Below, piece by piece: positions 25,101-37,949 of a stretch of 64,000 bases of DNA. The first letter of the stretch is position 1. Each line of letters opens with the position of its first letter. This DNA comes from Datnioides undecimradiatus (lineage: Eukaryota > Chordata > Actinopteri > Lobotiformes > Datnioididae). Below the pieces are notes generated by a model, which was not told where the DNA came from, did not search any database, and saw only the letters and a program-made list of their open reading frames with translations. The stretch is from assembly GCA_008933995.1 (NCBI GenBank), contig WARS01000033.1:5201787-5265786 (forward strand). The letters are read 5' to 3'. The translations under genes were made by a program, and so were the position numbers.

Positions 25101-26730
25101 ACGAAAGCATTTCAACATGGACCGCTGCAGTGAAGATAACACATTCAGTCTCTATGTGCAACATAATGGAACAGTGTTTGCTTTCTCAACCAGTGCAAAA
25201 TGTGTGGCTTCAGCTTGAGAGGTGCGACGTGATTGTTCTTAACCCGAGGTGCTGCTAAAACAAATGAAGTGAGAGGAACTCCAGTATTAAGTGAGTGTCA
25301 GCCTCTCTATAGCACGAGGGCTGTTTGGCGTAGGTTGGTGAGACAAAGACAAAAGGCAGACGATTGCATTTCAGAGGCCGAGAGCGTGCGAAGTACACAG
25401 TAAAAGGTAAATATAAGGAGAAGAAGAAATAGCATCAATAGGAGAGTGAGGCAGCAAAGTGACTTGGTAAGTACAAGGACAAGAGATATTTGTTTGCACT
25501 TGTAAATGGATGATATGGAGCAAACTATCAAATGAAAGCTATTTGATATTATCGAAACAAAAGCATGCAGTGCAAAGGTAAGCTTCCTTCAAGAAATATT
25601 AGAAATTACCAGTATTTATAGCTCCCGAACTCCTGATTCTAACTTAAATGTCAGATCACATTTAGTGTGAAAGGGAGATTTACATTGGTGAGCTGAAATA
25701 TACACCAAAGAGGGAAAGAGGGCACCCTCACAGAAGGTTTGGGTTTTCATCCACAGGGAGTTTTGGCTTTGCATTACAGTTAGCCACAAGGCTAACACCA
25801 GGCAGGCTAAGGCTTCAGACGCCTGTGCCAACCTGGAAAGAGAGAGCGTGCTCACAGCGTCGCTGCAACCTGCCCTCTCCGTCGCACGGCCAACAGGTTC
25901 AGCAGACACGTCTTTCATGGCCAAGAGCAGGTGAAGCGCACAGCGATGGCTGACAGGGGGTTGGCCCAGAGAAATGAACTAGATGTGAGGGCCATTATGG
26001 TAATAGGGGAGTAGTCTGCCAGGAACGTGTCAATAGCAAAGAACAGAGGACTCCTGCATGAGGTTGTGCGGGGTTAGCCAGCCAAACATGAGCACATCAC
26101 CTGGGAAATAACTCATTAAAATACGCTGCTTTGTGTTATGCTGTGAGGTGTGTAAATATGACGTCTCTGGAGGTGTCGAACAAAAACACAAAAACAAATT
26201 TAATTTGTGACGAATATACTTTTCCTTGTTAGTAGATGGTGTGCATGCATATGCAACAAAAGTGCCTGCAACTGCATGTTTGTGTATGTGTACAGTATGT
26301 GTGTCTGTGTGCAGGAGATAAAGGCTGCAGAAGCTGATGGCAGCAGGCCTAGGCCGGGGCCTTTCTCGAATGCTCCTCATTAACAGCTCATAATGGCTGG
26401 CAACGTCCTCGCGCCACCCTGGCTCACTCTCATTAGCAGCTGGCAGCGAGGTAGGGAGATGAGTGGACGTTGGCATCAACCCACCTGCACTCAAGTACAG
26501 CATGGGAGCGAGGCAGCGAGCGGGGAACGAGGAGGGAAATAGGTGGCACGAGAGGGAAAAATCCTCATCTCAGTAGATTTAATTAAAACTGGGGTGAACA
26601 GATGGGGAAGATGGAGAGAAGTCCAACAGGAGACAGCTCATCTGTCTGGGTTTCCACATTTCTCTTTCTATCCCTCGCTTTCTCTCCCCTCTCTCTCCGT
26701 CCACCTCCCTCCTTCTCAAGTCTCTGCTCT
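25101..26730. other. Intronic spacer with a chance 157-codon ORF
   Basis: The minus ORF 26030-26503 (157 codons) is one of the longest in the window. Its translation has an HTDTHTVHIHKH stretch from a GT repeat and no recognisable domain, so I judge it non-coding. Confidence 0.4.
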
Positions 26731-26816
26731 TTTTTTTGTTAAAAAAAAAAAGATAAATTCTTGGCTTCCAGAGCGTCCCAATTCAAAGCTTCCACAGTTA
26801 CGGTATGATGGATGAC

Positions 26817-26843
26817 AAAAAAAAGGGGGGGAAAAAAAAAAAA
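26817..26843. repeat. A-G-A homopolymer block
   Basis: A8, G7 and A12 runs sit next to each other. A T8/A11 pair lies just upstream at about 26730-26751. Confidence 0.85.
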
Positions 26844-26879
26844 TCAGACATACAGCACACATGGACTCTAGAAGAAACG

Positions 26880-27060
26880 TGGGCCTTGAGTTTGCTGTGG
26901 ATAATTATGGCCTGGGCTTGTGCCGGCCCAAGCACTAGGCCTGGGATGTTGTGCTGAGAGTGGCTAAGCCCTTATTAAAAGGTAATCCAGGCAATCCTTG
27001 TGTAAAATAAAAGAGCTATTTGTTTAAAATAGAGCACCGCCAGCCGCAGATCCAGCCAGA
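26880..27060. promoter_or_regulatory. Candidate regulatory element
   Basis: Unique sequence with the palindrome ATAATTAT at 26901-26908, GGTAATCC near 26981 and TTGTTTAAAATAG near 27020. Homeodomain and FOX-like words. Confidence 0.34.
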
Positions 27061-27815
27061 CAGAGGGGAAGGTCACTCAGTGTAGGGTTTTAGATCAGAA
27101 AAAAGATCAAGCCTGCCTGTGGCTCTTTTTTCTTCTTTCTCCCAGAAGAAGTCGCTTTTCATTCAAATGTAATCATCACCGCGCAGTAATATGACCTTCA
27201 TGGCTGCATGTTAAAAGGAGCAAAAACAAAGCATCCAGCTCCTTCAGTCCCTGTGGCCATTCCAGAGTATACAAAGGGATCATAGAGACAAGCGAAAAAA
27301 CCACTAAATGAATTCAAAGCACTGTGGAATAATGGCCCTTTCTCTTTGCGCAGAAATGTAAATGCACACGCAAGCGTCTATGCGTTAAACGCTGCTACGA
27401 TTTCTAATATTTCCACTCTGTGTCTGACATACTCTTTGATTGACGCTGGCTGCCAAAACATTATCATAATATCCTAGCAACCACAGAAGGTATCACACAA
27501 ACATAAATCGCAGAAGGGAAGAAAAATACCCACTCACATCCAACTCAGGCAACAATGGCACTAGTTTTGCATTTTCTTCAGAAATTTTTCTGCCTTAGCT
27601 CAATTCCCTGCTACATTAACCTCATTATCCTTTGAACCTTTTCACTGTTAATGCCAAATGCAATTTGTATTCTGAGGCCAGGCAAAAAGCTCTAAACTGA
27701 TTATCCCAATTTGAACCGTGGCAGTCCTAGATATTGTTGAGTCTGAAAGGGCCATCTAGCTGGTGAATGGGCTTCTCATATGCCTTCTGAGTTTCATGAC
27801 ACAATGTTGCGTCTG
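27061..27815. other. Intronic sequence, partly enhancer-like
   Basis: TTCAAATGTAATCATCACC at about 27162-27180 and AGCAAAAACAAAGCATCC near 27219 look like regulatory words. No exon seen. Confidence 0.35.
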
Positions 27816-27819
27816 CTTT

Positions 27820-27920
27820 GCAAGGGATAAATTAAGCGTGTGAAAGTCTAAGCAAAGCCCTCATTTTCCAGTTAATCAAATCTTCCCCTAATCAAATTAG
27901 CGCACATAATTCCTCTGGAT
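27820..27920. promoter_or_regulatory. Candidate homeodomain dyad element
   Basis: TTAATCAAATC at 27872-27882 is followed by the dyad CTAAT-CAA-ATTAG at 27888-27900, two inverted homeodomain half sites spaced by 3 bp. Paired-class homeodomains bind such palindromic TAAT sites as dimers. Confidence 0.4.
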
Positions 27921-28009
27921 GCGTGGTACAAAAACAGCATTATCCCCCTCTCCGGAGCTGAAAGGCAGGGAATCAGCGTGGTGCCTCTCTCTCCTCTGCA
28001 TGAGCGGCC

Positions 28010-28075
28010 CTCAATGGATGAGGAGGGCCGGGGTGAGGTGGGGGGTGGAGGAGACCAGGGGCGAAGGGGGAGGGC
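28010..28075 (+). other. G-rich tract, G-quadruplex candidate
   Basis: At least five runs of three or more G within 65 bases on the plus strand, separated by short loops. The overlapping plus-strand ORF has Gly/Arg/Glu-rich composition that follows from the tract. Confidence 0.45.
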
Positions 28076-28379
28076 ACGGCTCTTCCCAGTGGCCTAACAG
28101 AGAAAGGCAAGGCCGGGGTAAACTTTGGCAGCGTTTAAGTTCCCAGCTCATTAAAAAGCCTGGCTCAGTGGCCACCTCCAGGGAGCACTGGAGCGTTGGC
28201 TAATGAGGTACTTGTTTAATTTTCTTTCAAAGGGCTGGACATCTGTGACATCCCCCCCTCACACCCCCACCACCCTCCTATTTCTCCCCTCAGCCTTCAA
28301 CCCCCATGCCTCATCTTTTTTTTTTCAAACCCCACACAAAGCCCATCTATCAATAGGCCGCAGGGCTCTCTCTGGTTTG

Positions 28380-28580
28380 ATGAAGTGTCTCTCATTGAAT
28401 AAGGCAGATAATACATTTGGAGGAGTGCAGAACAATCGCCATTAACTCTGATCTCTCCCTCTGAACAGTCAAAGCCCATCATGGAAATTCAATAGTGGTC
28501 AAGCTAAATGGATAAATGTTCACAGTCCACCGTAACGTTCTAATTGATTTCCCTTCATGAGATAATCCACTCTCTTCAAC
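28380..28580. promoter_or_regulatory. Candidate conserved enhancer-like block
   Basis: Unique sequence with AGATAATACATTTGG, GAACAATCGCCATTAAC and CTAATTGATTT (28540-28550): GATA, SOX and homeodomain-like words closely packed. Confidence 0.38.
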
Positions 28581-28859
28581 AGTGGTCCACGCCACTCCCT
28601 TTCACCCCTGCCACCCCTCTGTGCAGAAACTGCACACATCTCAGGACTGAGAAAAGGGGAATGGCTGAATAGATGGTATGTATTCATCTATTTGAGGAGT
28701 GGCAGGTTCGTCTCCTCATTTTGATGTAGTGAAGGGGCTTGAGTCTATTTTCGGTGACCTGCCAACCTCTGCCACACTGACCTTTATGTGAGGCTCGGTC
28801 TCCATATCCGAGCCCTATAACACCTCAAGAGACATTAAAAGGCACCTCTCTCTCTCTAT

Positions 28860-29010
28860 CGGTCTCTGTAATTGGAATTCAAAGCAGCTAGTGCCGCGTC
28901 TCTCTTCATTGGTCACTTCCACTTATTTCATAATGCGTCTCGATTCTTTCATTATGAGAGCTGTCTGACTCATATTTGCACCTTGATGCCCTCCTAATGT
29001 CTAAGAACAT
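28860..29010. promoter_or_regulatory. Candidate regulatory element
   Basis: TAATTGGAATTC at 28869-28880, CATTGGTCA at 28918-28926 (inverted CCAAT) and CATAATGCG near 28930. A CTCTCTCTCT run precedes it at 28846-28857. Confidence 0.35.
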
Positions 29011-29399
29011 GGGCAGAATACAAATGTGCTCTTTCCCCTGCCCACATTTCCTCCTTGTCTTCTTCCGCAGTCCTTCCATGCGATCGTCAGCTAACTACTA
29101 ATCTGAAGGAGGGACGAACTTGTTACAGAGGAAGTGAGAAAGGGAGAGGACGATGATCAAGCGAGCATGGCGGGAACTCGTTGGGAGCCAGTTAAAAGGC
29201 CCCATGAAAACATTTGTCAATTTGCACAATGTAAACAGGCTGTAACAATGTGTCTTGGGGTCAGCAGGTCAAACCCATGGATCATGCATCAGCTGGCGCG
29301 TGGTTATTGTTCCGCTCAGCCTGTCAAAGCAGGGGGCAGAGGGTGTGAGCATGAGTGTGTGTGACAGAGGGAAGATGTGAAGAAGAGGCGCGGAGGCCT

Positions 29400-29560
29400 T
29401 CGGGGTGATCATAACTAAAACACTGGGCTATTATTAGAATGCTACTGGAAAGCACCATCTGGGTTGTTTAATGAGCCTTTACCACGGTGTTAAAAAGAGC
29501 CTCGAGTTAATTTCCTGAAACAATACGCTTATAAAAGACCAGGGCAGGTTGTAAACCAAA
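29400..29560. promoter_or_regulatory. Candidate regulatory element
   Basis: Unique block with GGGCTATTATTAGAATG, TGTTTAATGAGCC and GAGTTAATTTCC words. Homeodomain-like cores in three places within 90 bases. Confidence 0.34.
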
Positions 29561-32500
29561 AGCATCGTCCATTAAAAAAGCACAACTATTTCTAAAACTC
29601 ACAGTTTAGCGACAGTGTTGTCTTGTAGATCAGCAAGTAAACAGCACTGCAACGCAAATTTCATTTTGACTGTCAGCAAACTTGGCTGTCTGGACTGACT
29701 TCTATTTTACACATCTTAAAAGGACAGCATCCACTGACATAATATGACATAAGCTGTTAAAGACGCGTCGTTGTATGTCTGATAATTTCAAAACCGCAAC
29801 AGTGCTGAAACTTCTGTTTTCCCCGCCACGTCACAACAAAAAGAATGGTTATAAGCTACAAATTATATAATCTAACATAACTTGGCCTTTGTTTGTTGCG
29901 GCCTGAGTCCTTAGCCAGTGGGCAGAGCTGGTAATGTGGTGCGAACCCAATGCTGCAGAGGTCTTGACAGTGGGGGTGTCGTAAATATCTGCTGGACTGG
30001 CTCAGAGTGACCCTTGGCCGAGGGTTTCACCGTGCAGGCTTATCCACTGAGCGGCCTCGCCTGCAGCAGTGTGGAGCGGCAGCAGACAGGCAGGCTGAGA
30101 TGCAGGCCGTGGAGGCGGAGGTCAGCACTGGGTGATGGTGTGAGGGCAAGGGTGTAGGGTGATGTTATCTACATCCCTCTGGCAGCCTGCAGGGCTTTCT
30201 GTCTGGTGGGCTGGCTCAAATGGGTCAGACTATAGGGTGTGTGATTTAACCAAAGGCACACTGTGTGTATAACTGTGTCTTTAGACATTCCCAACTGTCT
30301 GATTCTGCAGAGCTCCAAGATGACTGCACTAGCTTTGGTTGAGTGATCAGACAGGACAACATGTTTTGAATAAACACGAGACTCACTAGGATGAAATCTT
30401 GGATGAGGTTGGTGATCGATGTCTGCACACCAACACGTTGCTAAGCTTGTCAAATATTAAGTGTACTGAGTAACTCCAAGCAAGGAAAAATACTTGTCTA
30501 CTATGTTTCTGAATATATCCAATTTTATTGTGTGGAGTAAGTCTAAACCCATCAGTCAAGTTAACAAAAGGTCAGTGGCCCCCGCGCTGCAGTGTGGAGT
30601 CTACAGTATATCCCAGTCTGACCGGAGGATGTTAGACCACTACCATGCTGGATGAGGGCATTGCCTTCAGCTAGACTGCTGCCCAGAGCCAGCCTTGGTG
30701 GTGGGAGGAGATCAGTTTATGTTTTTTGGGGGCTTGAGGGGTGGTAAAATTGGCTCCTGGAAACCTGCCAACCCTTCGACTGACTCATCAGCCAGGACCC
30801 AGGAGGAGACCTTGAGACAGACAGAGCGTTCTTCCTCTCATGCCTCAGATCTCCCTAGGTGTGGGGTTAAGCCTTGCCAGATTGTTGTACTGTGTACTTC
30901 GATGCCTCTTCTTTCCAAAACTCCTGTAGGCATCATGTAAGCAATCATGCATGACACAGCCTGAGGCACAGACACGTGGGTCGAGCACTGCCCCATAAGC
31001 CCTCGCAATCCATGTCTCTGTTTGAGTAGATGTTATTGGACCAGGCACGACAGGAAAGCCTTGTCAGGTACCGCAGGAAAAAAACAGATGCCGCATGAAA
31101 ACAAGACCCAGTCCAAAACAAAGCTAACCACTTGTGCAGATATGTATTATAGATGTATTACAGTTACACTGTGGTTGAAAAGTTGGCAAGGTAAAGACTG
31201 AAAGCCACAACGCTGAGTTTCAGAAAATATGTCCTCAATTATGTCCAACCAAAGCCAATAAAACAACAACCTCAAACACGTCATTTCATATTTGTCTTTT
31301 TTCACTCTGAGTGACAGGCAGAACAATCAAATTAAGTTCGTCTCAGCAAACCCACAAGTGTAATTATGCAGTAAGTAGGAACAAATCAACACTCGCAGTG
31401 CAGTCGTATAGTAATATTGACACATAGTACTTACCGAAGTGAGTGTGAATAGGACTTAATAGACTCTGAAAGGAACAGTTGTCTTTTCCACTGTCAGTTT
31501 CAATTAGTAATTTAAGGAACAAGCCTCCTTTCATGAATAAGAACGATAATTAAAAACTGTTCAAAAAACCTATAATATGAAAAGAACACAGCTTTGGTTT
31601 CTATTGTGATTTGAAAGTGACATTTCCTTCTGAAGGGCTCTTTGTTTCTAATTTTGTCATATCTAATTTGAATTCTTATGTTTCACGTTGGTATTTGTAC
31701 TGTTTGTGGTGTTGTGCTAATGATAAATATAAAAATGGTTTAAAATGGTCTTATTGTAGAGGATGACAGATTCAGAGACCACACTCTCTAGAGAACATGG
31801 TGGTTATGACAACCTCTAAGTTTGGTAGCGCAAGACGATAATGTGACACCATGTCGATGTTTGAATCTACAGACAGCAACGGAAGAATAGTAAAGAAATC
31901 ATACTGTACAACGAGCAGAGAGAAACTGCAAGGATCCACTCTGCGTAACTGAGTCTAGCAACGTGACTGCGAGGTACCGGCGATAACTGTGGTAGTGATG
32001 TACGTCACAGCCACCACACCACACGTCTCCAACCACCACACTTCAAACAATGTGGATACATGTACTAGAGATCGTAGCGTGACAGGCCAGTGGGGCACAG
32101 ATAAGCTGATGAATTTCCATGCGCTATGCTTTTAAATATGATTTTTCTGAAACTCAAAGCTACAGTAAATCCCTACATGACCAGCTATTTTCCACCATCA
32201 AAATCATTGAAATCCACTGTAGCCAACGCAAACATGCTTACCATGGGAACTATGCTCAGTAAAGGACAAAACTACACAATCTGGACAGCTGCCTCTCAAA
32301 CCTAGAGAGATGGTAACACTTGATGAGAGACACAAAATCTGATTAGTTTCCATGGAAAAATGAATAACTCCTGATCCAATTTTTTATACATAGGAGCTCA
32401 TGATTAGTTGGTCCAAAGTCCAAACTGTGAATTAATTGTAAATATCTGTGAATGGATGGAGTAATGATGCACAACACTGAGTAGTTACTCAGAACCTCTC

Positions 32501-35500
32501 CATTAGTTATCAGTATGACTCATCATTGTCGGCTATAGTCCTCCATTAGGAATTATTAGAGAAATACTTAACATGTCAACAAATATCAGAACTGTCCTGA
32601 TTTGTTCTTTACCCCTTTGCCGACTAATCATTAAGTTATAATCGGCTACTCTATGAACTTTGATGAGATTTTACTCATAGCTAATGTTTAGCTAGCAGTT
32701 AGCGCCTCTTAGCTCCTTATTTGTTTCTTAGTATTTACCCCAATTTTTCCCGTAACGTAAAGTGGTACAAAGGGTGCTAGTTGGTGTCTGTGTGATCATT
32801 GATCACTTAAAAGTATCAAACCGATGCAACCATGCGTACCTGGCAGGCACTGAGGGTTTCAGTGGTTTGTCAGTGGGATAATTTGCCATCTGCACAGGGA
32901 TACAATGCTTAGCTGTGTTGTTCCTGCTGTTTAACGTAGCCACTAATTGCAATGACACCGGGATCACAGGGTCTCTTCAAATACTGCTATACACCGGGAG
33001 GACGACCGCTGATGTCTCTCCAACGTTGTACTGCTCAGAGTAGAATTTTCATCCAGCTGATGTGACACAGACAATTGCGTGCGCATGCGTCTTCATATGC
33101 AGCTGTATTTAAGATTTAAACGTAAAATGCTAATTTGCTGAGCTTCTATGTATAGTATGTAGTACAGAATAGAAGCCACAGGGATTTTATGTATATTAAG
33201 AGTAGTTTTTTTTGACAAGTTCATTCTTTTTCCAGCCATTTTACATATGGTATAACATGCAGTCGATAACTGTCTCACCTACATCGAAAGGTGGCCACAG
33301 TGACGGGAGGGTAGTGGCGTGATGAATCAACCGGCGGGTGCGATCATTGGAAAATTCCCCTGGCAGATGTGGTTGTGTGCGTGTCTTTGATTAACTTCAT
33401 TAATATACATGCCTCGCTCTGATACACAGGCAGTGGCATATGGTAAAAAGCAGGAACAGGAAAGAAGTGATTTGCTGTTTGCTCTGGAAAACAAACAAGC
33501 CAACAGGTCCTAGCAGATGGCGCTGTGTGCGATGCTGGTGGGAGGCAATGTGCTGCATCGGCGCTGCCGCCAAGCAGGAGCTCTCCTGTGGATGAAGAGA
33601 AGTCTGACTATCGCCCTCGGCCTGCCGCACGGTAAACAAATAAAGCGTCCTTCTGCTTTCCTGTGTGTTGAGCTTTTTATCCCGCGTTGATCTTACCTCC
33701 TGATTTCAAAGCACAAAAAAGAGCTTGTTTTTGGCAAGTTAAAGTGCTCTAGGCTCGATGCTCTTCAGAAAGCAGCTTAAAGACGAAATGTGTTTAATAA
33801 TGGCTTGTTTGTGTGCAGCTCTCATTTCCCTCTTTGCTCCCTTCGTCTTCCCTCAGCATGCCTGCAAGCGCACTTTCCACTTTGTTCCCATTTAAATAGG
33901 AAAGTTGGCGGCTCATTTACATTGATAATAGATGTTGGTTATGCATCAGCAAGAAATCACAGTTTAAACAGGTCTGTACCACTTCCTTTTATGCCACATA
34001 TATTACACAGGGAACTAAGTAGGGAAACAAAACAGAAAGTCCCTGTAGTGTACATGCTGCTGTTAACTGTCACAGTTTTCTGTGTGGCTCACCAAAACAG
34101 CCACTGACCAGCATCAGCTCATATCAGCGAATCGTTCAAAGCCAAAGTAGGATTTGGAGAACTATCACATATTATGCAGTCACTGAGCAGTTTCAGCAAC
34201 TCTGCCACAGTCCAGCACATTACATTCCGGCAATAAGATTCAAAGCTCAGCATGAGTTCGCTTGCATACATTTTGATTCAACTACATTTCACCTTTGTTT
34301 CCTGATGCAGAGGATGGGCCAGTGTGTGAAAGGATCAGAGGGAAAAAGGGGGGGTGGAGAGAATAAAGTGCTTAGCTTGCCGATTGTTCAAGAGCAACTA
34401 TTATCATTTGTCCCAGGTCTGCAGAGCCCGAGGCCCTGGCCTCTAATGCTCTCCCTTGCTTGCCAACCTGCATACACCTTGCCCCAAGCCAACACGCTCC
34501 TATAGAGCACAGGCTGCGAGTATTGATGTGCTGAATAATTTAAAGAACGGAGAAGATGGTCAAATGGTAGTTTCAACATGAGTGGCTCGTTACTCCGTGG
34601 TTGGAAGTGTCGCCATCTGTCCCTGACGACATATCACGGAGATAAAACGGACAGTAGGGCAGAAGCTAACTGGTACAACTGGTAGCGACGATACAAAACA
34701 ATTATTTGGCTGAACAACAATGCTCCTATTAATACAGTGTGTAAACACTGTAAACAAAGCTATGAAAGCATGTGATGAAAAGGGAACAGCGGTAACTATG
34801 GTGTGTCACATTGAATCATTTATATATTTAAACACCATGTACAGACCACAGTTCATGCAACTTCTTCCATTTTCGTTTGAGCACACTGGATTAGCAACAA
34901 AAATAAAGACTATGATGTTAAGCGGATGTCTTTCAGCTTTATGTTCGTGCTGTATGAAGGAAAATCAGCCCTATCATGTCCAAAAATCGGAGGATTACGT
35001 TAAAAATGTGAACACCCTGAACGCCTAAATGCGGCACTTAGTCACCGTTTGATTTCCAAGCCAGCAGAAAGGGGATCGTTGCCCAAATAATTGTGGAATT
35101 AACTGTACTTCTCATATCACTGTCAGTTTCAACTTGTGCCCTCTTGTTGATGCTGTCTGTGTGTTTTGGCAGTGCTTTTGCGTTTTCTTTGACATAAGAA
35201 GTTATTTTGTTTTTTCACTCACGCTGCTCCGATTTGGACACAGTTTGTACATTGTGGAGCTCTGCTGTTTGTCTCACGTTACTCTGACAATTAACACATC
35301 AAATTATAACCTCCTTTATGGCTGAAAAATACTGCTACTGCTACAATCAACAAAGCACTTTATGTCCTTCAGATAAACATATCTACTGCATTATATATTC
35401 TCTCCTGGCTTTGCTGCGTTCTTTGTAATGTTCATATATAAAGCCATACACATAAATTCACTGAGTAAGAACCTCATCACAGTGATAAATATGCAGTAGA

Positions 35501-36605
35501 TATACCATAAGTGTGCTTGTGCATGTGTAGATTACAGTGGATTGGTGAATGAATGTATGCATGTATAAACGTGTTTAGGTCTGTGTCTTGATAAATCAGT
35601 AGATTTTGGGTTACACATGTCTGTCTGTTGGGTTTACTTCTATCTTATGGCCATCAGTTGGGGAAGTGGAGCTAATAGAGTGACGTATTAGGGATTGGGC
35701 AGAGTGGGATGGTGGTTGAAGATCTGGGGAGACTGTAGTAGAGAAATGATCAGTAGCTGAACTGATGTCATACAGGTCTTCAGTGTATTATGCCTACGTG
35801 GTATATTTATTAGTATTAGTATTAGTATAGTATATTTATTCATATATTAAATTATCTGTGATCACTTTATGCATTTTTAAGGCTAAACTGGTATCTGAGG
35901 CATAAACCTACCCGTCTTGGGCTCAAGCTTTCATCGTGTTTTTATCGATATGGACCCTGAAGTTAACATAAATCACACAATAATCACCATTACCTTCTGC
36001 TGATCTGACCACACAGACTGACGGAGATGACGTGCATTGAAGGACAGCACAGCGACTCAGCAGCTGGTCCATGTGTTAATCACACTGAATACAGTAAATG
36101 AATCAGCAGTGTTAAATGAGAGTGTGTTTGTGAGCGTTTATGAACAACTAATGGACATTTAATTTTCCCATCAGCCGAGTCTTCGGTTGTTGCAGTGTAA
36201 TGGTTTGGTAACCTCTTCCATATACAGCATGCAGCAAAGGACACACGACACACAGATAAATTCTATATTCTCATTTCTACATAATGGGGCTGCTTTCTTT
36301 CTCTGAACTCCATTTCAAGTACAAATACATGAAAGAATGGTCTCATCTTGTGTCTCAGTCAGCACAATGAATGTGGTCTTCTACAATATTGCATACTTCT
36401 TTGCTTTAAACGTTCTTGTTTCATGGACTGTGAGTGTTTTTTGTTTTATGTATGGTGGGGTGGAATTCATGCATATGAAAAAGCTTTCAGAGGCTTTTAT
36501 GTTTCCTGTGCGTTCGATATCCAAGGCTGCGATTAGGATGCAGTTGCTCTCGTCTAGAACCTTGATAGTGGTAATTTCATCATTTGCACTTAAGCACTGA
36601 CTATC
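29561..36605. other. Long plain intronic stretch
   Basis: The least feature-rich part of the window. A hairpin-forming dyad lies at 34733-34752 and a TATTAG hexamer repeat at 35808-35829. Weak ORFs at 34720-35028, 33790-34107 and 36337-36600 have AT-driven composition and no family. No transposon recognised with confidence. Confidence 0.4.
35808..35829. repeat. (TATTAG)n short tandem repeat
   Basis: About three and a half copies of a 6-bp unit followed by TATAGTATATTTATT. Confidence 0.75.
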
Positions 36606-36609
36606 ATCA

Positions 36610-37400
36610 CCTTGCACTATATATCAATTAACATACAGCATTTGCTAATGTTAATGATTAAGAAAGTTGCAGGCGCTGATTAAAATATTTCCCCTTGATT
36701 AGTGAACGGTAAACAACTTAGTGCGGGCCATTGCTGATGAATGTGTCGCTGCAATCAGTCGCTGACAGAGGAGGAGTGATGGAGATGGAGGAAAAAAACA
36801 GACGGAGGGAGGGAAAAAAGAGCAGGAGCCACAAAACTGAAGGTTTGGAGTCCATAATTAGGCAGCAGTTTTTCCTTTCTAACCATTTTCCCAAAAGAAA
36901 AGAAGCCTGACTACTTAATTGGAGGAATCAAATTTAGTCAAGCGCCCCGTCGGCTCAAACCTACATCATTAAAGTTGCCAGCTAACAAACATCAAACACG
37001 AGGCAGCATTAATGAAGCAGATGTATTAATTTCCCATTTATGAGCAGCTAAGCAACTCACTGCCGCTCCACGCTAACACCCCCCCCCGCTCCCTTTCTCC
37101 CTCTCTGTCTCTGACAGCACTATTAATGATCTTTAATGCCCCACAGGCAGTAATAGGCCCCACTGGGAGAGCCGAAACACTGCGATTTGTATTGAGGATT
37201 TAGACATAACAGGGGAAAAGGGAAAAGACTGAGATCTTGGGGACAGCTCCGAGGCACTTGATCAGGCCCAGGCCTCACAGGGGCGGCTGCCGCTCCAGAA
37301 TAATAAATGACAGCCTCACGATTAAATCAAACCTTCTGCCCAAAAGGGCCAGAGCGGCTGATTGTCACTAACAATCGAGCTGCTTTTTTAAACACCTCTG
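36610..37400. promoter_or_regulatory. Extended conserved-enhancer-like cluster
   Basis: Nearly 800 bases of motif-dense unique sequence broken only by a purine patch (36768-36830) and a C/CT patch (37078-37110). Sites include GTTAATGATTAAG near 36650, GATTAAAATA near 36678, TAATTA at 36855-36860, TTAATTGG at 36915-36922, GCATTAATGAAGC near 37007, TATTAATTTCCC near 37025 and TATTAATGATC at 37121-37131. The density of homeodomain cores is the highest I noticed in the window. Confidence 0.45.
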
Positions 37401-37428
37401 GGAAAAGAAATCAAAAGCAGACAGCATG

Positions 37429-37450
37429 AAAAAAAAAAAAAAAAAAAAAA
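37429..37450. repeat. A22 homopolymer
   Basis: 22 uninterrupted adenines. It could be the tail of an old retroposed sequence, but no element is recognisable upstream; the flank is enhancer-like unique DNA. Confidence 0.95.
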
Positions 37451-37945
37451 CTTCAACGGCAGTCTGGCTCTCAACACCTGACAGTTAACACGCACAGGGA
37501 GAGACAGACCAGAGCCAAGTCCAGGCAATGAGGACCTGTCACTGGCAAATCTCAGACCATTCTCATTATGCCACTACCCACAATGCACCAGGCAGCACAG
37601 TTGCTATGAGTCCACATCATGCATCATTAGTGCTGGCAATATGCATGTGATAAGCAAATGCATTTTACAGTCTAAGTGGCTATATATTTTGTAGCGTCTG
37701 TAGCGTTTGTAGGACAATATCACATCTTTTATTAGATTCCCATCTTTTCAAGTATTAAATTCAATGGCAGTGTCAGCAAATGAAATAATAATGAACGCCA
37801 AGAACGGCTATTTTCCATCCAATACAAGGCTAATGTTAATATAGCGACAGCATCGCTCCAATATGCTCCTACGACACAAAAGGACAGAAACAATAGAAGT
37901 TACAGAGGCCAGACACAAGGACAGTCTTTGCTGACATTGTTCCTA
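37451..37945. other. Intronic sequence, no gene seen
   Basis: Unique sequence of mixed composition with no clear exon or repeat. Confidence 0.38.
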
Positions 37946-37949
37946 ATGC

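Noticed and set aside
26030..26503. 157-codon minus-strand ORF.
   Set aside because: Translation is irregular with His/Thr residues from a GT repeat; no domain or splice context.
35400..36600. AT-rich ORFs (such as 36337-36600) as small membrane proteins.
   Set aside because: Hydrophobic composition follows from T-rich codons; overlapping frames are equally open and there is no family match.
37429..37450. A22 as the poly(A) tail of a processed pseudogene.
   Set aside because: The upstream sequence is motif-dense intronic DNA with no coding similarity, and no target-site duplication was seen.
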